Positions 43,693 to 44,453 of a stretch of 44,453 bases of DNA are shown here, piece after piece. Position 1 is the stretch's first letter; the number at the start of each line of letters is the position of its first letter. A program made the position numbers and the translations under genes. Source of the DNA: Prevotella sp. GTDB taxonomy: Bacteria; Bacillota; Clostridia; Christensenellales; UBA1242. The stretch is from the NCBI GenBank assembly GCA_023666145.1, contig JAMPCO010000008.1, forward strand, positions 1-44,453, given 5' to 3'. The notes beneath the pieces were generated by a model. That model was not told where the DNA came from. It did not search any database and worked only from the letters and a program-made list of their open reading frames with translations.

Positions 43693-43868
43693 AAAACAAC
43701 AGTATGGTTGGGGTTGTGTTTAGCCAAGAAGAAAGAGAAAAGCTAAAACGCGAAGCAGCACGAAAAGGTTTTAGTTATGCAAGTAGAGCTAACGAAAGTA
43801 TGGTAATTCGCTTGGCAGTAGCCGAATATTTCGATAACCACAAAAAAGAAATTGAAGGTGCTAAATAA
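43689..43868 (+). CDS. Ribbon-helix-helix (CopG/Arc-like) small protein
   Basis: A 59-residue protein: MKNNSMVGVVFSQEEREKLK, a helical centre and MVIRLAVAEYF. The pattern of an initial strand, two helices and a terminal I-R-x-A-V-x-x-[YF] is that of ribbon-helix-helix DNA-binding proteins, which control copy number or transfer genes on plasmids and integrative elements. The SD GAAAGGA lies eight bases upstream. The stop overlaps the next start (TAATG). Regulation by the upstream alternative hairpins is suggested. Confidence 0.75.
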   Translation: MKNNSMVGVVFSQEEREKLKREAARKGFSYASRANESMVIRLAVAEYFDNHKKEIEGAK

Positions 43869-44215
43869 TGGAAGAGAATCGAATGGGGTATTACTGCGTT
43901 ATTCCAGCCAAAATTCTTTGTGACAATGAATTGTCAGCAGATGAAAAAATTCTTTACGGTCAAATTTCTGGACTTGCTAACAAAGAAGGATATTGCTTTG
44001 CGTCCAATGATTATTTGGCTGGTTTGTTCACCGATAAAAATGGTAATCCAAAAACGAAACGAACAGTTATAAACTGGTTAAATAATCTTGAAGCAAAAAA
44101 TTACATTAAACGAGAGAATATTTTTCACAAAGAAAATCCTAACCAAATTATTGAACGCCGAATTTATTTAGTCGATAACTTTACGCCAAGAATGGCGCTG
44201 GAAGGTAACGCATGA
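43868..44215 (+). CDS. Winged-helix replication-initiator-like protein
   Basis: A 115-residue protein of the type found in phages, plasmids and conjugative elements: GYYCVIPAKILCDNELSADE, KILYGQISGLANKEGYCFAS, NDYLAGLF, RTVINWLNNLEAKNYIKRE. It is a winged helix-turn-helix typical of the N-terminal half of replisome-organiser or Rep proteins. It stops at 44213-44215 with ATGA overlap into the next frame, which carries residues that in related proteins follow in the same chain. The product may therefore be split, either by coupling or by a frameshift. Confidence 0.75.
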   Translation: MEENRMGYYCVIPAKILCDNELSADEKILYGQISGLANKEGYCFASNDYLAGLFTDKNGNPKTKRTVINWLNNLEAKNYIKRENIFHKENPNQIIERRIYLVDNFTPRMALEGNA

Positions 44216-44442
44216 TGAAAACTACGTTCAGCACCCCTAGTGAAAGAATTTTCACTACCCCTAGTGAAATTTGCGACACCACCCCTAGTGAAAGAATTTT
44301 CACTGATAATATTACACGCGCGTATAATGTTATTTATTTTAATTTTAATAACACAAAGAAAACGATGGGAGATTTGTTGAACCCCAGCGCACTGGTTGCA
44401 CCCCCAGCAAAATTTGAGAAAAAGGCGGTGGTCGCCATGTGA
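44212..44442 (+). CDS. Downstream frame with TPSERIFT repeats, probable second part of the Rep-like protein
   Basis: A 76-residue product in the -1 frame relative to its neighbour, starting at ATG 44212 (or 44215). It begins with three eight-residue units, TPSERIFT, TPSEICDT and TPSERIFT, followed by DNITRAYNV and an Asn-rich stretch, as often seen as the low-complexity linker after the winged-helix domain in phage and ICE replication proteins. I infer either translational coupling to the upstream gene or a frameshifted single gene. A further gene may start with GTG 44439 at the window edge. Confidence 0.5.
   Translation: MMKTTFSTPSERIFTTPSEICDTTPSERIFTDNITRAYNVIYFNFNNTKKTMGDLLNPSALVAPPAKFEKKAVVAM
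44233..44304 (+). repeat. Three 24-bp direct repeats with internal palindromes
   Basis: ACCCCTAGTGAAA begins at 44233, 44257 and 44281, exactly 24 bases apart. Copies one and three continue as a perfect inverted repeat AGTGAAA-GAAT-TTTCACT. The periodicity equals eight codons of the overlying reading frame, but the DNA identity and palindromes also fit iteron-type binding sites. Confidence 0.8.
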
Positions 44443-44453
44443 AATTTTTTCTT

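Noticed and set aside
1..44453. CRISPR arrays, insertion sequences and rRNA genes
   Set aside because: I looked for regularly spaced repeats, transposase motifs and rRNA landmarks and saw none.

Overview
The window is chromosomal sequence from an AT-rich, low-GC Gram-positive (Bacillota-type) bacterium with signs of genome reduction, ending in what looks like the edge of a mobile element. The lineage is inferred from Firmicute gene orders (thrS-rimM-trmD-rbgA, tatD-rsmA, miaB-mutS-mutL, rpoB-rpoC), an endonuclease-type MutL, and descendants of sporulation-era genes (RicT/YaaT, a YtxC-like protein, SpmA/SpmB, a free-standing Spo0A C-terminal-like domain). UGA is a normal stop codon and UGG is tryptophan, so this is not the Mycoplasma code. 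I cannot name the species.

Layout. 1-2051 (minus): a possible sporulation relic (YtxC-like), ricT, then a polytopic membrane protein gene split by an 11-base homopolymer. 2160-6998 (plus): an unknown CxxC protein, then thrS, rimM, trmD, rbgA, yraN (translation and ribosome maturation). 6995-8316 (minus): holB and tmk. 8349-9427 (plus): spmA-spmB. 9431-9506: tRNA-Phe. 9636-12641: an unrecognised 1001-residue protein. 12766-21184: rpoB, rpoC, a SecG-like gene and an odd, probably acquired, membrane protein gene. Divergent pair rnr (minus) and a HEPN-like/CBS protein (plus). 23808-29674: ileS, an RlmI-like methyltransferase, HIT, the Spo0A-C-like protein, greA, tatD. 29780-31007: rsmA and an unknown gene. 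31636-33900 and 30991-31632 (minus): class A PBP, then trmN6. 33931-39158: miaB, mutS, mutL. Then a P-type ATPase, ftsZ and rpsO. 43500-44453: a mobile-element-like module (leader peptide, ribbon-helix-helix protein, winged-helix replication-type protein, 24-bp repeats).

Two themes run through the window. First, about ten genes have a -10 hexamer (often an extended TGn -10) ending only 5 to 7 bases before the start codon, which predicts leaderless mRNAs; a second class (rpoB, rpoC, ileS, greA, mutS, mutL, ftsZ, rpsO) has normal Shine-Dalgarno sequences. This pattern also settles several start codons. Second, many conserved enzymes have lost accessory domains: ThrRS without TGS, RNase R without HTH and one cold-shock domain, MiaB without TRAM, delta-prime without a P-loop.

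The most notable observations are the poly-G/C tract that switches a surface-type membrane gene out of frame, the leaderless promoter architecture, the isolated Spo0A-C domain, the giant glycine-zipper protein next to rpoB, and a leader peptide with mutually exclusive hairpins over a Shine-Dalgarno in the mobile module.
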